Assembly: GCF_033807715.1 (NCBI RefSeq)
Contig: NC_084591.1
Location: 49,196,915-49,260,914 of the forward strand
DNA from: Cololabis saira
Lineage: Eukaryota > Chordata > Actinopteri > Beloniformes > Belonidae
Length of the DNA: 64,000 bases
Reading direction: 5' to 3'
Every line of letters starts with the position of its first letter. Positions within the stretch are counted from its first letter, which is position 1. The translations under genes and the position numbers were made by a program. Of this stretch, positions 43,291-52,859 are shown piece after piece. The notes beneath the pieces are model-generated. The model was given only the letters and a program-made list of their open reading frames with translations, was not told where the DNA came from and ran no database searches.

Positions 43291-43598
43291 GCCCAACTTG
43301 TTTTATTGCTCAGGGGCCCCTCTTATCTGTGTCTGGTACAGAATGGTACTTTTCAGTGAAAGACAGAGGAATGCACCTCAGTTTCACATAGAGAAACATT
43401 TAGTTAACAGCACATGGAGTTTGATTTTAAATTATTCTTTATATAACAATCCCCCTTTTGATCTCTAATCAGAGATCACCCTATGTATCTTCTTTCTTCT
43501 TTATTCTTCCTCTTCAGGAGTCAGAGGTAGACTATTCTGATCACCCGGTGGACCCTGCTCAGGGGATTATTCTGCCCCTTTCTTGAGAGCTAAGGCCT

Positions 43599-43856
43599 TT
43601 ATGAACGCTGCTGTGCCAGATCCAGCCGGATCTGGGGTCCTAATCTTCGTGGGGGGGTCCGGTGTTGCCCACTGCGATCATTGACACCACGTGTCACCCT
43701 TCCTGTGGAGTCGGATGACGTGGGAGGTCCGTTCTGGGTCCTGTCCACCTCGGCTCCGACCATTGTCTCTTGATGACTCACAGGGGAACCCATTCTGTCT
43801 GTGAGGTCCGTGTCTGTCCGTCCGTCTCCGACCTGTTTGGAGTAAGCAGATACCAA
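43599..43856 (-). pseudogene. Possible retroviral coding remnant upstream of the polypurine tract
   Basis: An 85-codon frame, rich in Arg, Ser, Thr and Gly, ends about 140 bases before the polypurine tract. Its position suggests the 3' end of the last retroviral gene, but I recognise no specific motif. Confidence 0.3.
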
Positions 43857-44399
43857 ACTTTGCAGTTCGGAGAAGTGAGCTTTCTGACCAAAATGTTATT
43901 CGTCAGTCTCCTTCAAGTAGGGCGCATTCTGCGGCCCTAGAAAAAGTCGTCCAGTCTGTAGTTCGTACGGATCAGTCCGTGGCCCGCGTTCACCCATGTC
44001 ATTTTGGTCTGTGCACAGATTTTTGCCAATTTAGTCTTCATAATCCCATGTCCCATCCAGCGTTTCCCAAACACTACACAATACTCAACTCCAGATGATT
44101 CAATACATTATCCTACAATTTCATACAGATAGGTGTGGAGCAATAATTGTTTCTTTATGAACATTACTGAATTCTTTCCCTTTGGGCACTTTATGTACAC
44201 CCACTTAAAGAATCCAGACATGCAAATTACTCTAGTAGTAAAAATCATTCACTTTCATGAAACTATGGCATATTTGCCCCAAAATACTGGTTGATGATCA
44301 AATTAATTATTACAATAACTGAATAACATATTCCTTCTTATTAAGCTCGTTCACTGTTGAATGTTACATAAAGACATATCTTCGTACAGAATAAAGTTG

Positions 44400-45010
44400 A
44401 AAATGATCTACCTCAGGGGCTAAACACTGACATGTTTTCTGGGAATACCCAGTATCACATAACAACATCCATGAAATTCAAAATCTCCTTAACAATGAGC
44501 TTTCTAAGGTGGATATTTGGATCAAAAATGAACAAAACCTCTCTTAATATTAGAAAACAAATTATATATCATTAAGTTTCAATAAAGAACGATTTCAGAT
44601 CAAAATAAATGATAAAGAAATAAAGAAAGTAAACTCTACATAGTTCCTTGGAGTCCTCATTGATGACTGTCTAAACTCTTATCGTCATATAGATCATTTT
44701 TGCAAAACTAAATATCTAAGAATCTAAAAAATGTCGGTCTGCTTTTCAAAGCGAGACACCTGCTTCCACGCTTTGCTCTTCTTATACTTTATAATCCTTT
44801 GTTTGGACAACATCTAAATTCCTGTACTATTATTTACTGTAATACTTATCCCAGCTATCTAAAAAATTTGACCTTTTACAAAAAAAAAGAAAAATTACTC
44901 GTGCCATTCCTGGACTGAATTTAATTCACCTAATCACCATCTGTTTGCCCATTCTGGTATTTTTTACCTTAAAGAATATAACAACTCCCATAATGCTTGT
45001 ACAATATATC
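44400..45010 (+). pseudogene. LINE reverse transcriptase C-terminal relic
   Basis: In broken frames the segment reads LLNNELSKVDIWIKNEQN, a SFNKERFQIK block, FLGVLIDDCLNSYRHIDHFC and RHLLPRFALLILYNPLF-type sequence. It then gives FAHSGIFYLKEYNN. This matches the region after the YADD box in jockey/CR1-like RTs (pattern W...NKLSLN...FLGVxIDxxLxW..HI). It has many stops. It lies inside the retroviral remnant, on the opposite strand. Confidence 0.7.
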
Positions 45011-45104
45011 AGGTGGTTTCAGGTTTAACTCTACTCATTCCAATCTCCGTTTCCCATTTCAAGGCCACTATTATTTATATTTCTTATTAAGAGCTGTCTT
45101 TACC

Positions 45105-45312
45105 ATGTCTACCTCTATACTGTTGCACCTTTCACTTTTTAATCGTATATATTTTAATACATATATTTTAAAAGTGTCACACTTTTATCTACCGTACATT
45201 TGTTATTTACTGTTGCTACTTTTAAATCTGAGTGGAAAGCGAAATAACCGGAGTCAAATTCCTTGGGCAATGTTCAAACTTGACTAATAAATCTGATTCT
45301 GATTCAGATTCT
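45105..45312 (+). repeat. LINE tail fragment, plus orientation
   Basis: GTCAAATTCCTTGGGCAATG, then TTCAAACTTGACTAATAAA and TCTGATTCTGATTCAGATTC are the reverse of 42123-42180. It directly follows the RT relic at 44400-45010 in the same orientation, so the two may be one 5'-truncated LINE insertion. Confidence 0.75.
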
Positions 45313-45567
45313 AATTCCTTCAATCCTTCTAGCATCTACTGTTACCCATGTTTCGTCTTCCTCGTTTACTATCACATATGCTAATTGTAACCCTTCGTTC
45401 CAGTATTTAAAACAGTATCCGTCTAAAAACAAATTAATCGCTTTGTCAAATGGTGTTTTCACTAAGTCTTCCCTGACTTTGTCGTCACGAACGATTCTTT
45501 GCATGCACTTGTGTGGTTTTCCCGCTGTGATATCCTTCGTGTGTGTACGAAATATTTGGTGCTTCAT
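45304..45567 (-). pseudogene. Retroviral pol fragment (RNase H start)
   Basis: The 87-codon frame contains a KPHKCMQRIV block and LFLDGYCFKYWNEG followed by LAYVIVN. In retroviral pol this is the connection region followed by the first strand of RNase H with its catalytic Asp (family pattern LFxDGSxF...YAxV). It is truncated on both sides; the 3' side ends at a LINE tail (45105-45312). Confidence 0.7.
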
Positions 45568-46399
45568 TTTCTTAATTTCTTTTGATTAATTTCGTGTTTA
45601 CATGTTTACACGTCATACATAATTACCAACCTTACTCCCCCTTTTCTGAAACAGGATCACTTGTCGATGATCCTGTTACAGAAAGATCCAAATCCTAACG
45701 CCTAGTTGTTTCACCATGTCGTACAACTATTGGGTGGTGATTATAATTTTGCTTTGGAGGCATTAAATCCTTAGCCTGATGGCCTAGGCGCAAAGCCAAT
45801 GATACATGAGGGCAAGCCTCATCCGTCAGTTCATACCACCTCAGTCGTGTCAATAATGTGAGTGCAAGGCATCATGTTACCATTGGGTGTATCGTAAAAT
45901 AATGTGAGATGTAAAGGATTGGGGGAACCAGCGTAAGGACACCAGGTGTCGACTCAGGGGCGCCACTGTTGATAGACCGTATATCGGGCCAGGAGTAACC
46001 GATGTTTCTGGTTCAAACAAAGTCCAACATACTGTATTGCTGTAGCCAGACCTGGCTGAGGAGATAACATGCAATGTCCGCTGGATGGATAATTCAATTC
46101 AATTCAATTCAATTTTATTTATATAGCGTCTAATACAACAGATGTTGTCTCTAGACGCTTTCCAGAGATCCAGAACATGAACATAAACATAAACATAAAC
46201 ATAAACATAAACCCCCGAGCAATTATTATATAAACAATGGCAGGTAAAAACTCCCTTAGTGGGAGAAAAGCCTTAAGCCAAACAGTGGCAAGGAAAAACT
46301 CCCCTTTAGGAGGGAAGAAACCTTGAGCAGGACCAGGCTCATAAGGGGGGACCCTCCTGCCGAAGGCCAGACTGGGGGAGTCAGGGACGTCGACAGCAC

Positions 46400-46665
46400 A
46401 CAGCAGGCAGGTGGAAGCAGCAGCGGGATGACCAGAGGTGGGGGGGGGGGCGTCAGCAGCCAACAACAGTCATGTGGAAGCAGCAGCGGGATGACCAGAG
46501 GGGGGGGGGGCGTCAGCAGCACACAACAGTCATGTGGAAGGAGTAGCGGGATGACCAGAGGGGGGGGGGGGGGGGGGGGGGGGGTGCAGGCAGGCGGAAG
46601 CAGCAACAGCAGACATCCACGTAGGCAGGTGGAAGAAGCAATGGGATGACCAGAGGGGGGGGAGG
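46400..46665. repeat. G-rich VNTR in the L2 tail
   Basis: Units of AGCAGCGGGATGACCAGAG with long G-runs and AACAGTCATGTGGAAG, three to four copies; one G-run at 46561-46584 is about 24 bases. Other L2 tails have this block once (for example 39390-39450). Confidence 0.88.
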
Positions 46666-47049
46666 GCCGGGAACACAGGCCAGAACGCAGCTCCTGAGGC
46701 TCCGGCCTGCAAACGTACACAAAAGAGAAAAAAGGGGGGCCGGCACAAGAAACTACAGGAACGATGGACAAAAATGATAGCTATGAGATATTTATAATAA
46801 ATAAAAATGGTAATGGAGAAGAGAGGCAGGGAAAAGGAGAGGAGAAGAAGGGTGAGAGGCACCGCCCAGCGGATCATGTCGGTGCCCCCCTGCAGCATAA
46901 GCCTATAGCAGCATATCTACCGCGAAGCTATATTTGAGACTAACTATTATAGTTTTGTTCTATAGCTGCGACTATGATTACTGACTCTAACACACTAAAG
47001 TTTACACTACCTAGAGATTTACCAACACCAGCTAGAGGTTTACTAAACA

Positions 47050-48609
47050 CTAACTATAAGCTTTACTAAACAGAAAGGTTTTAAGTTTAGTTTTAAAGGT
47101 GGAGGTGGTGTCAGCCTCCTTAACCCAGATTGGAAGTTGGTTCCAAAGTAATGGTGCCTGATAGCAGAACGCCCGCCCTCCAAATCTACATTTAGATACT
47201 CTAGGAACTACGAGTAAACCTGCACCCTGGGAGCGGAGAGCTCGGCCAGGAACATAAGGCACTATCAAATCTTGTAAATACTGCGGAGCTAAGCCGTTTT
47301 GGGCTTTATATGCAAGTAATAAAATTTTTAATTGAAATCTGAATTTTACAGGTAGCCAATGGAGCGACGCTAACACTGGAGAGACGTGGTCTCTCCTGCT
47401 AATTCCTGTCAGTACTCGTGCTGCTGCATTCTGGATCAGCTGGAGCCCATTCAGCAAATTACTTGGACATCCTGCTAACAACACATTACAGTAATCCAGT
47501 CTAGAAGATACAAACGCATGAACTAGTTTTTCTGCATCCCTCTGCGAGAGGATTTTCCTAATTTTTGCAATATTACGGAGATGGAAAAACGCTATTTTAC
47601 AAACCTGATTAACATATGGTTTAAACGACAAATCCTGATCAAAAACAACACCAAGGTTTCTCACAGTTGCACTGGAAGCCATCGCAACACCATCTAATCC
47701 CTTCCTAAGATGCTCTGGACCAAGAATGATAACCTCTGTTTTGTCTGAATTTAGAAGCAAGAAATTTCTGGACATCCAGTCCTTGATGTCCCTAAGACAT
47801 GCCTGAAGTTTAACTAACGGTTCTGTTTCATCCGGCTTCATAGACAAATAGAGCTGCGTATCATCAGCATAACAATGAAAGTGTATGCCGTGATTCTGGA
47901 TTATACTTCCCAAGGGCTGCATGTATAAACTAAACAAGATTGGCCCTAGCACTGAACCCTGCGGAACACCATAACAGACCCTCGACTGTTCTGAAGAAAC
48001 CTCATGTACATGAACAAACTGGAACCTGTCAGATAGATATGATTTAAACCAACGTAGAGCTGTCCCTTTAATCCCAACAACATGCTCTAACCTGTGCAGT
48101 AAAATGCCATGATCAACAGTGTCAAAAGCAGCACTGAGGTCCAGTAAAACCAATATGGACACTAATCCCTTATCTGAGGCCATAAGAAGGTCATTCGTAA
48201 CTCGAACCAGTGCTGTCTCTGTGCTATGATGCATTCTGAACCCTGACTGAAAGACTTCAAACAGATCATTTCTATACAAATAGTCACATAACTGGCTTGA
48301 AACTGCCTTTTCCAGAATTTTAGATACAAATGGAAGGTTAGAAATTGGCCTATAATTAGCTAAGGTGTCTGGGTCAAGGGAAGGTTTTTTAAGTAAAGGT
48401 TTAATTACTGCCAATTTGAAAACCTGTGGTACATATCCTAAGCTTAGGGATAGGTTGATTTGGTCCAGTATTGTCACACCAATAAGAGAAAAAACATTTT
48501 TGAATAGTCGAGTCGGGATGGGGTCTAACATACATGTGGTTGACTTAGCTCTATTAACGAGTGAAGTCAGCTCAGGGAGGTCTATAGGATCAAAACAGTC
48601 TAGAGACAA
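47050..48609 (-). CDS. L2 reverse transcriptase, open frame of 519 codons
   Basis: The frame holds the whole RT domain and C-terminal region of an L2 element. In order: [22 protein letters not shown] [35 protein letters not shown] and [20 protein letters not shown]. Then come LLDLSAAFDTVDHGILLHRL with the first catalytic Asp, [19 protein letters not shown], and [14 protein letters not shown] with the catalytic Asp pair. Next are SDKTEVIILGPEHLRKG, VVFDQDLSFKPYVNQV, SRLDYCNVLLAGCPSNLL, ASLHWLPVKFRFQLKILL and a terminal FLFSKAYS. All RT motifs look intact. The first Met is internal. The endonuclease is missing and the upstream linker frame is shifted, so it is a relic with an unusually well-kept polymerase. 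Confidence 0.93.
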   Translation of the reverse strand: MSLDCFDPIDLPELTSLVNRAKSTTCMLDPIPTRLFKNVFSLIGVTILDQINLSLSLGYVPQVFKLAVIKPLLKKPSLDPDTLANYRPISNLPFVSKILEKAVSSQLCDYLYRNDLFEVFQSGFRMHHSTETALVRVTNDLLMASDKGLVSILVLLDLSAAFDTVDHGILLHRLEHVVGIKGTALRWFKSYLSDRFQFVHVHEVSSEQSRVCYGVPQGSVLGPILFSLYMQPLGSIIQNHGIHFHCYADDTQLYLSMKPDETEPLVKLQACLRDIKDWMSRNFLLLNSDKTEVIILGPEHLRKGLDGVAMASSATVRNLGVVFDQDLSFKPYVNQVCKIAFFHLRNIAKIRKILSQRDAEKLVHAFVSSRLDYCNVLLAGCPSNLLNGLQLIQNAAARVLTGISRRDHVSPVLASLHWLPVKFRFQLKILLLAYKAQNGLAPQYLQDLIVPYVPGRALRSQGAGLLVVPRVSKCRFGGRAFCYQAPLLWNQLPIWVKEADTTSTFKTKLKTFLFSKAYS

Positions 48610-48629
48610 GTCAGAGCCTAGGGAAGTCG

Positions 48630-49082
48630 CTAAAGCTGAAGAAACGTGATTTTACTGTTAAAGAAGCTCATAAAGTCCTCACTACTGAGAGCTGCAGGAA
48701 TACACGGCTCCACAGAGCTGTGACTCTTTGTCAGCCTGGCTACAGTGCTGAACAGAAAACGTGGGTTACTTTTGTTATCCTCTATCAACGTTGAATAATA
48801 AGCTGTTCTTGCTTTGCGAATGGCTTTTTTATATACTATTAGAATATCTTTCCATTCACGATAAGAGTCTACAGACTTACAAGAGTGCCACTTCCTTTCT
48901 ATTTTACGCACGCTTTGTTTCAACATGCGAATATCTGAATTGTACCAGGGAGTTAAGCTCCTGTGGCTAGAAACCCTCCTTTTCAAAGGAGCAACTTCAT
49001 CTAAAGCTGAGTGCAACAGATCAGCAGTGTTACTAACAAGAAAATCAACATCAACCCGCGATATACCGGATAACCCGCGCAT
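48630..49082 (-). pseudogene. L2 linker frame upstream of the RT (copy 2)
   Basis: It reads [64 protein letters not shown] and [18 protein letters not shown]. It then runs out of frame because about 35 bases present in copy 1 ([13 protein letters not shown] region) are deleted. The first dozen codons come from flanking DNA. Confidence 0.9.
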
Positions 49083-49680
49083 TGTTGTGTACCTCCGTCC
49101 AGAAAGGTAAGCGTCAAACCATCGGGACCACAGTGAATCGTCATAGGATCTCTCTTCCCATCAGGTCACAGGGAGCTTGTGTGACACGAGAAAAAATGTC
49201 TCAGGGTTTGTGTCCCGCCCTCATCCTGAGGGGGCATGTGAATGGTAAAGTCTGTCTTTCCTCCAAAGCAGCCAGTCCCCTGGTGTCTCTTTGTGGGGCG
49301 TATCTCTCCTGGGCCTCTATGGCAACCCCCTCGTCCACCCATCCCTCGGTGTGCGTAATGGTAGTGGGGGTTTGGTGCTCAAGGTGGTTCATACAATTTG
49401 TGTGTGTTTAATGCCTGATTTTACTACCAGTGCCTTTTGGCCTGACCCCAGCCCACTGACCCTGCGCCTGGCATTCCGAAAGTTCCCTTTTATTTATTTA
49501 TTTTTGTTTCTGTTTCACCCGACATGTTTACGACATGGTTTAGTGAATAAAGGGAGTCATTTTGCTTTTTACGACTGGTCTGTCCGTACCCTTACATTCA
49601 TCCGTTATCTTTTTCGACCCCCTTGTCTTATCCTAGTGGCTTTTCAGTTGTCACTCCTTTAAAGTCCCTGTATCCTTCTT
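49067..49680. other. Unassigned DNA between L2 and a LINE relic
   Basis: It may be the continuation of the retroviral insertion cut by L2, since it includes AGTGAATAAAGGGAGTC at about 49543 that could be a polyadenylation signal. I could not match it to the sequence around 43.4 kb. No gene was recognised. Confidence 0.3.
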
Positions 49681-49689
49681 TCTTGTTCA

Positions 49690-49895
49690 AATTAATCCGA
49701 ATTTATTTAAAAAGTCCTTGGTTCACTAATGGAGGAATAACAAATGCTTGTAAAAAGAAAATAATCTTTATATATTTTCCTTAAGGTTAAAACCAAGGAA
49801 GCCGAACAAAGATATAAAATCTACCAAAATATACTAAGAGATATAATAAGACCTAACAAAAAGCTACATTATACAAAGTTATTACATGTAAAAAA
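49690..49895 (+). pseudogene. LINE linker fragment (WFTNG...KEAEQRYK)
   Basis: In shifting frames it reads KSPWFTNGGITNACKKK and then TKEAEQRYKIYQNIL. This is the linker between endonuclease and RT in jockey/CR1-like LINEs (pattern PWFTxGLxxACKKKNxLY...YKxYKNxL). It could be from the same family as 44400-45010, but the order of the two pieces is reversed relative to an intact element. Confidence 0.65.
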
Positions 49896-49961
49896 AAGTT
49901 TTTAAGACATTCAAGGCCTGTTTAAAATATACCTTAAAATAGCATAATAGGTCCCCTTTAA

Positions 49962-50037
49962 ATTCATCAGCAGCTGAACAGTTAACAAGTCTCTGTCTTT
50001 GAATTTTCAGAACATTGGGCACATAAATGAAAGAAGA

Positions 50038-50096
<59 letters not shown>

Positions 50097-50635
50097 GTAA
50101 AATGTCTCAAAATGTCTCTTACAATGTGTGCATTGTAATGGAAGATAACTTCTTAAGCATTTTTTTCATCAAAGCAAAACACTTAAAACATTAAAAAAAA
50201 ACGTTACTTCAACATTTTTGCCGCTTTTTTCTTTTTTTTTCCTGAAACGAGGAATGAAAACCAATCACAAATACAGTATGCTGGTAATGTGTCAGCCAAC
50301 CACAAAAATCTTTGGAATTTTGGTGGAATGATTTATTTTTTGTCCTTGCCCGGTGCAAATGACATAAATAAAGTGCGTGGTTTGGTCGTGAAAAAATAAA
50401 AAGTAACGTTACGTGAACAATAAATCAAACACTCCCTTCCATGCAGTGTGTGTGTTTAGGAAGTTAAGACTGGAATACGCTATTCACAAAAGCACAAATA
50501 GAGGCGTTTTACTAATATTTACTGTATATCGTACAAATGTTTTAAAAATTACTCGTACGAAAAAAGAGGTAGTGTAGCAAGATAATATCGTATGTCCGTC
50601 TCTCCTCGTATTCTCCAATCAAAGGCAGAGCTGTG
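49962..50635. other. Noncoding stretch with a GAT microsatellite
   Basis: About 20 GAT units lie at 50036-50096. The rest is AT-rich with no recognised gene. Confidence 0.6.
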
Positions 50636-50639
50636 TCAT

Positions 50640-50715
50640 GGCTGAGTGGTCAGCCTCGCCGTCTTTGGTGTTAGAGATCGAGAGTTGGAGACCCGCTGTA
50701 TGCGAAGATTATTGT
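50640..50715 (+). repeat. tRNA-like sequence, probably a SINE head or tRNA pseudogene
   Basis: TGGCTGAGTGG at 50639-50649 is an exact internal-promoter A-box match, as in Leu/Ser-type tRNAs. About 45 bases on, GAGTTGGAGACCC resembles a B box (GGTTCGAxxCC) with changes. No clean acceptor-stem pairing and no CCA context were seen, so a functional tRNA gene is unlikely. Confidence 0.4.
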
Positions 50716-50734
50716 CAGTAATTCGTGTCAGAAT

Positions 50735-50850
50735 CTTATGGTGGTACGGAGTACCGGATCGTACCGGCTTACTTTCACCCCTGTCTGTATCGGGGCCGAT
50801 ACTGCTCTCTTATACTCGTACTCGCAGAAATTCTCCGATACCACTCCATT
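50735..50850. repeat. Inverted counterpart of the GATACCG fragment
   Basis: CCGGATCGTACCGGC, CTTACTTTCACCCC, TGTATCGGGGCCGATACTGC and TCCGATACCACTCC belong to fish repeats with TATCGG/CCGATA ends. Several are reverse complements of sequence at 42540-42590. Confidence 0.45.
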
Positions 50851-51503
50851 GTTGTTGTAGTTACTGATTAGTGACTTCAGGGGGAGATGTTGAGCCACCC
50901 CGCGGCTAGGGTTGCCACCTTTAAAGGGAACCCTGGCTATTAAGACATGTAGGTCTTAAAAGATAAATGTTGGTATCAATTATAACAATGTGATATAAAA
51001 AACCTTTTTGATGTCTTCGTTTTTATAAAATTTGAAAATATAATTTAACTCGTAGGTCGCCATTGTTGTTTACACCGCAATGCATTCTGGATAGTGACGT
51101 CAGACGGTGGCACCTGCTAGCCCCCGTCCACTGTTTTGACACCCAGAAACAGATGAAAACACAGCTAAACAGGTGACGGCGCAACAGAAACGCAGATGAA
51201 AATGCAGCTAAAAACATTAAGGTAACGGCGCACCTACAAAAAAGTTAAAAAAAAAAAAAAAAAGTACAGCACCATAAAGCATGAACTATAAAAACACCAT
51301 AAAACTCAGATAGACTAACCGACCACACTTTTCAACTAGCAGATAGCCGATGCTACAATAAAAACCCCAGCCAGATCTGGCGTCATTAAATTAAATAAAG
51401 ATGTTCTTGCCTATTTGACGCAAAGTCTGCGCCTCCCATTTTGTCAAACTCCCGGGCCAGTCCCCTCAGCCTCTGGTCTGTCATCAAACGGTGGACCCAG
51501 CAC
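50851..51503. other. Noncoding stretch, nothing recognised
   Basis: A poly-A run lies at 51247-51263. No gene or repeat terminus was identified before the foldback element. Confidence 0.4.
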
Positions 51504-51929
51504 CGAGGCCGGTTTTAGGGGGGGGCAGGGGTGGGCTATGCCCACCCAAACGCGCGTCCTGCCCACCGGCGTCTCCATCCCGGTGAGAGCGGAGCCACGG
51601 CTACGCCTACGTCTACGCCGTAGCCTACGCCGTCTACGCCGTAGCCTACGCCATCTACGGCGTAGCCTACGCCGTAGCCTACGCCGTAGCCTACGCCATC
51701 TACGCCGTAGCCTACGCCGAAGCCTACGCCGTCTACGCCGAAGCCTACACCGTCTACGCCGTATCCTACGCTGTATCCTACGCCATAGCCTACGCCGTAG
51801 CCTACGGCGTCTACGCCGTAGCCTACGCCGCACCACCACCCGCTCTCCGCTCTCCGCTCTCGCCGGGATGGAGACGCCGGTGGGCAGGATGCACGTTTGG
51901 GTGCCCCCCCCCCCCTAAAACCGGCCTCG
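51504..51929. mobile_element. Foldback element with 15-bp TIR and 8-bp target duplication
   Basis: It starts CGAGGCCGGTTTTAG and ends CTAAAACCGGCCTCG, a perfect 15-bp inverted repeat. The inverted similarity continues inward (GCCCACCCAAACGCGCG and GCACGTTTGGGTGCC; GGCGTCTCCATCCCGG and CCGGGATGGAGACGCC). The direct repeat CCCAGCAC borders it at 51496-51503 and 51930-51937. Eight bases fits hAT-type integration. The centre is a palindromic minisatellite. No coding sequence; Arg-rich frames through it are artefacts. A partial relative lies at 53090. Confidence 0.9.
51596..51835. repeat. Palindromic 12-bp minisatellite (CTACGCCGTAGC)
   Basis: About 18-20 units of CTACGCCGTAGC with variants (CTACGCCATCTACG, CTACGCCGAAGC). 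Each core CTACGCCGTAG is nearly self-complementary, and the array is CpG-rich. The same core is the centre of the MITEs at 8940, 53440 and 56470, so it was probably seeded by one of them. Confidence 0.93.
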
Positions 51930-51937
51930 CCCAGCAC

Positions 51938-52855
51938 GTACCAAAAATAAAACCTTCAAAAAAAACGAAATTTCTTTCTGCACAAACCAGTACTAACACA
52001 GCACAAATGATTAAGAATATTTTCACTGAGTTTTGCCTTGGGTGGGGGGCCATTTTCACGCAGGCTACCAGCCCGGCTACCAGCCCGGCTACCAGCCATA
52101 AAAAAGTCACCCTGCATAGATCAGTCAAAGACGTGAACTCAAGTTAAGGAGACCAAAACGTTTTTTTCATTCCAGGCTTTAACAATGTTTATTTCTGTAA
52201 TAAAGTCCCCATTCTAACACGGGAACTTATGCAAATTGACTCATGTTTAAGAGTCCTGAGAGTTTGTTTGATGAACTGCAATTTTAATTACAATGGCTTC
52301 AGTGTTTCGCTGCAAACATACTGCATATTAAATTAAATTACAATTACAGTTACAGCTTTTACAATGATGACTCTTTGATCAGACCATGTATTTATCAAGA
52401 ACTTAGGACTCCCAAACTGTACAAACCCAAAAGAAAATGACACTTTATGAGGAAGGAGGGGTTGGGGCGGTTAATGCCTCAAGACACACAGGTTGTTGTT
52501 TCTTTGGTACATGAGAATGCGTTATTTGTACCAAAACTATTTGTTTACGTCATCAAAGAGACTCACTTTCATTTCGTAAACTCATGGAACAAAGACTGAA
52601 GAGTGGATTATTTCCCCAAATAAAAGTTGGTATCTAGTGACTGAATCCAGTGTCACGTGGAGACTTGTTGTGCATTTAAATTTAATGTTATCCTGCACCC
52701 ACTGGAAACTCTCACCTTTGTCCCCTCACTAACCTAGATGGAGTGAATACATTAAAGCAATTGTACAGCTTTCTTGTATCCCTGAAGAGGATGAAAGAGT
52801 AATCCAGGCTGATAAAATACCTCTACCAAGATGACTAACAAACTCCAAAAACTCT
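51938..52855. other. Noncoding stretch, nothing recognised
   Basis: A triplicated CTACCAGCCCGG lies near 52065-52095. No gene was recognised. Confidence 0.4.
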
Positions 52856-52859
52856 TTAA

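Larger units (their letters stand above)
43291..45970 (-). mobile_element. Reduced endogenous retrovirus, minus strand
   Basis: A candidate primer binding site, TGGCGCCCCTGAGTCGAC (45948-45965), follows an LTR-like end (AACA) by one base. A candidate polypurine tract, AAAAGGGGGA (43450-43459), is followed by TGTTATAT, a plausible 3' LTR start at 43448. An AATAAA signal lies at 43302-43307 before the LTR is cut off by a G-run. Between these only about 2.5 kb remain, including a pol fragment and a foreign LINE piece, so most of gag, pol and env is gone. The 5' LTR side is interrupted by L2 copy 2. It cannot encode any functional protein. Confidence 0.6.
46091..49066 (-). mobile_element. L2-clade LINE, copy 2, near-complete 3' half
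   Basis: From the (AATTC)n array at 46091 the element reads on the minus strand back through a full 3' tail (46091-47049) and the RT frame (47050-48609) to the linker at 49066. There it is 5' truncated in VDFLVSNTADLL. It is the best L2 copy in the window and serves as the reference for the others. A deletion of about 35 bases near 48640 separates the linker frame from the RT frame. The tail carries a G-rich VNTR and four ACATAA units. Confidence 0.93.
42864..49957. mobile_element. TTAA-flanked inverted-repeat transposon, swollen by nested insertions
   Basis: The left end AGGGGACCTATTATG (42864-42878) and right end CATAATAGGTCCCCT (49943-49957) are perfect inverted repeats, each bordered by TTAA (42860-42863 and 49958-49961). 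TTAA target use is typical of piggyBac and Kolobok elements; I cannot choose between them. Its own sequence is recognisable only near the ends (GTTTTAACATATATAAAGTG at 42897 and AGACATTCAAGGCCTG at 49903). No transposase was found, so the parent was probably a small nonautonomous element. Confidence 0.85.

Noticed and set aside
42950..43291. 113-codon frame starting MEFYKFCTHALLNLP
   Set aside because: It lies in the noncoding interior of a TTAA element, over a hairpin and a G-run; no protein family was recognised.
47050..48609. Host gene encoding a 519-residue protein
   Set aside because: All motifs are L2 reverse transcriptase, the 3' side is an L2 tail, and the same frame recurs in broken form at 24161-25182 and 34190-34784.
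50639..50715. Functional tRNA gene
   Set aside because: The A box is good but the B box is mutated and no acceptor-stem pairing is evident. Kept only as a tRNA-like repeat.
51415..51937. Arg-rich and Gly/Val-rich frames of 130-167 codons
   Set aside because: They are translations of the CTACGCCGTAGC palindromic array inside a noncoding foldback element.
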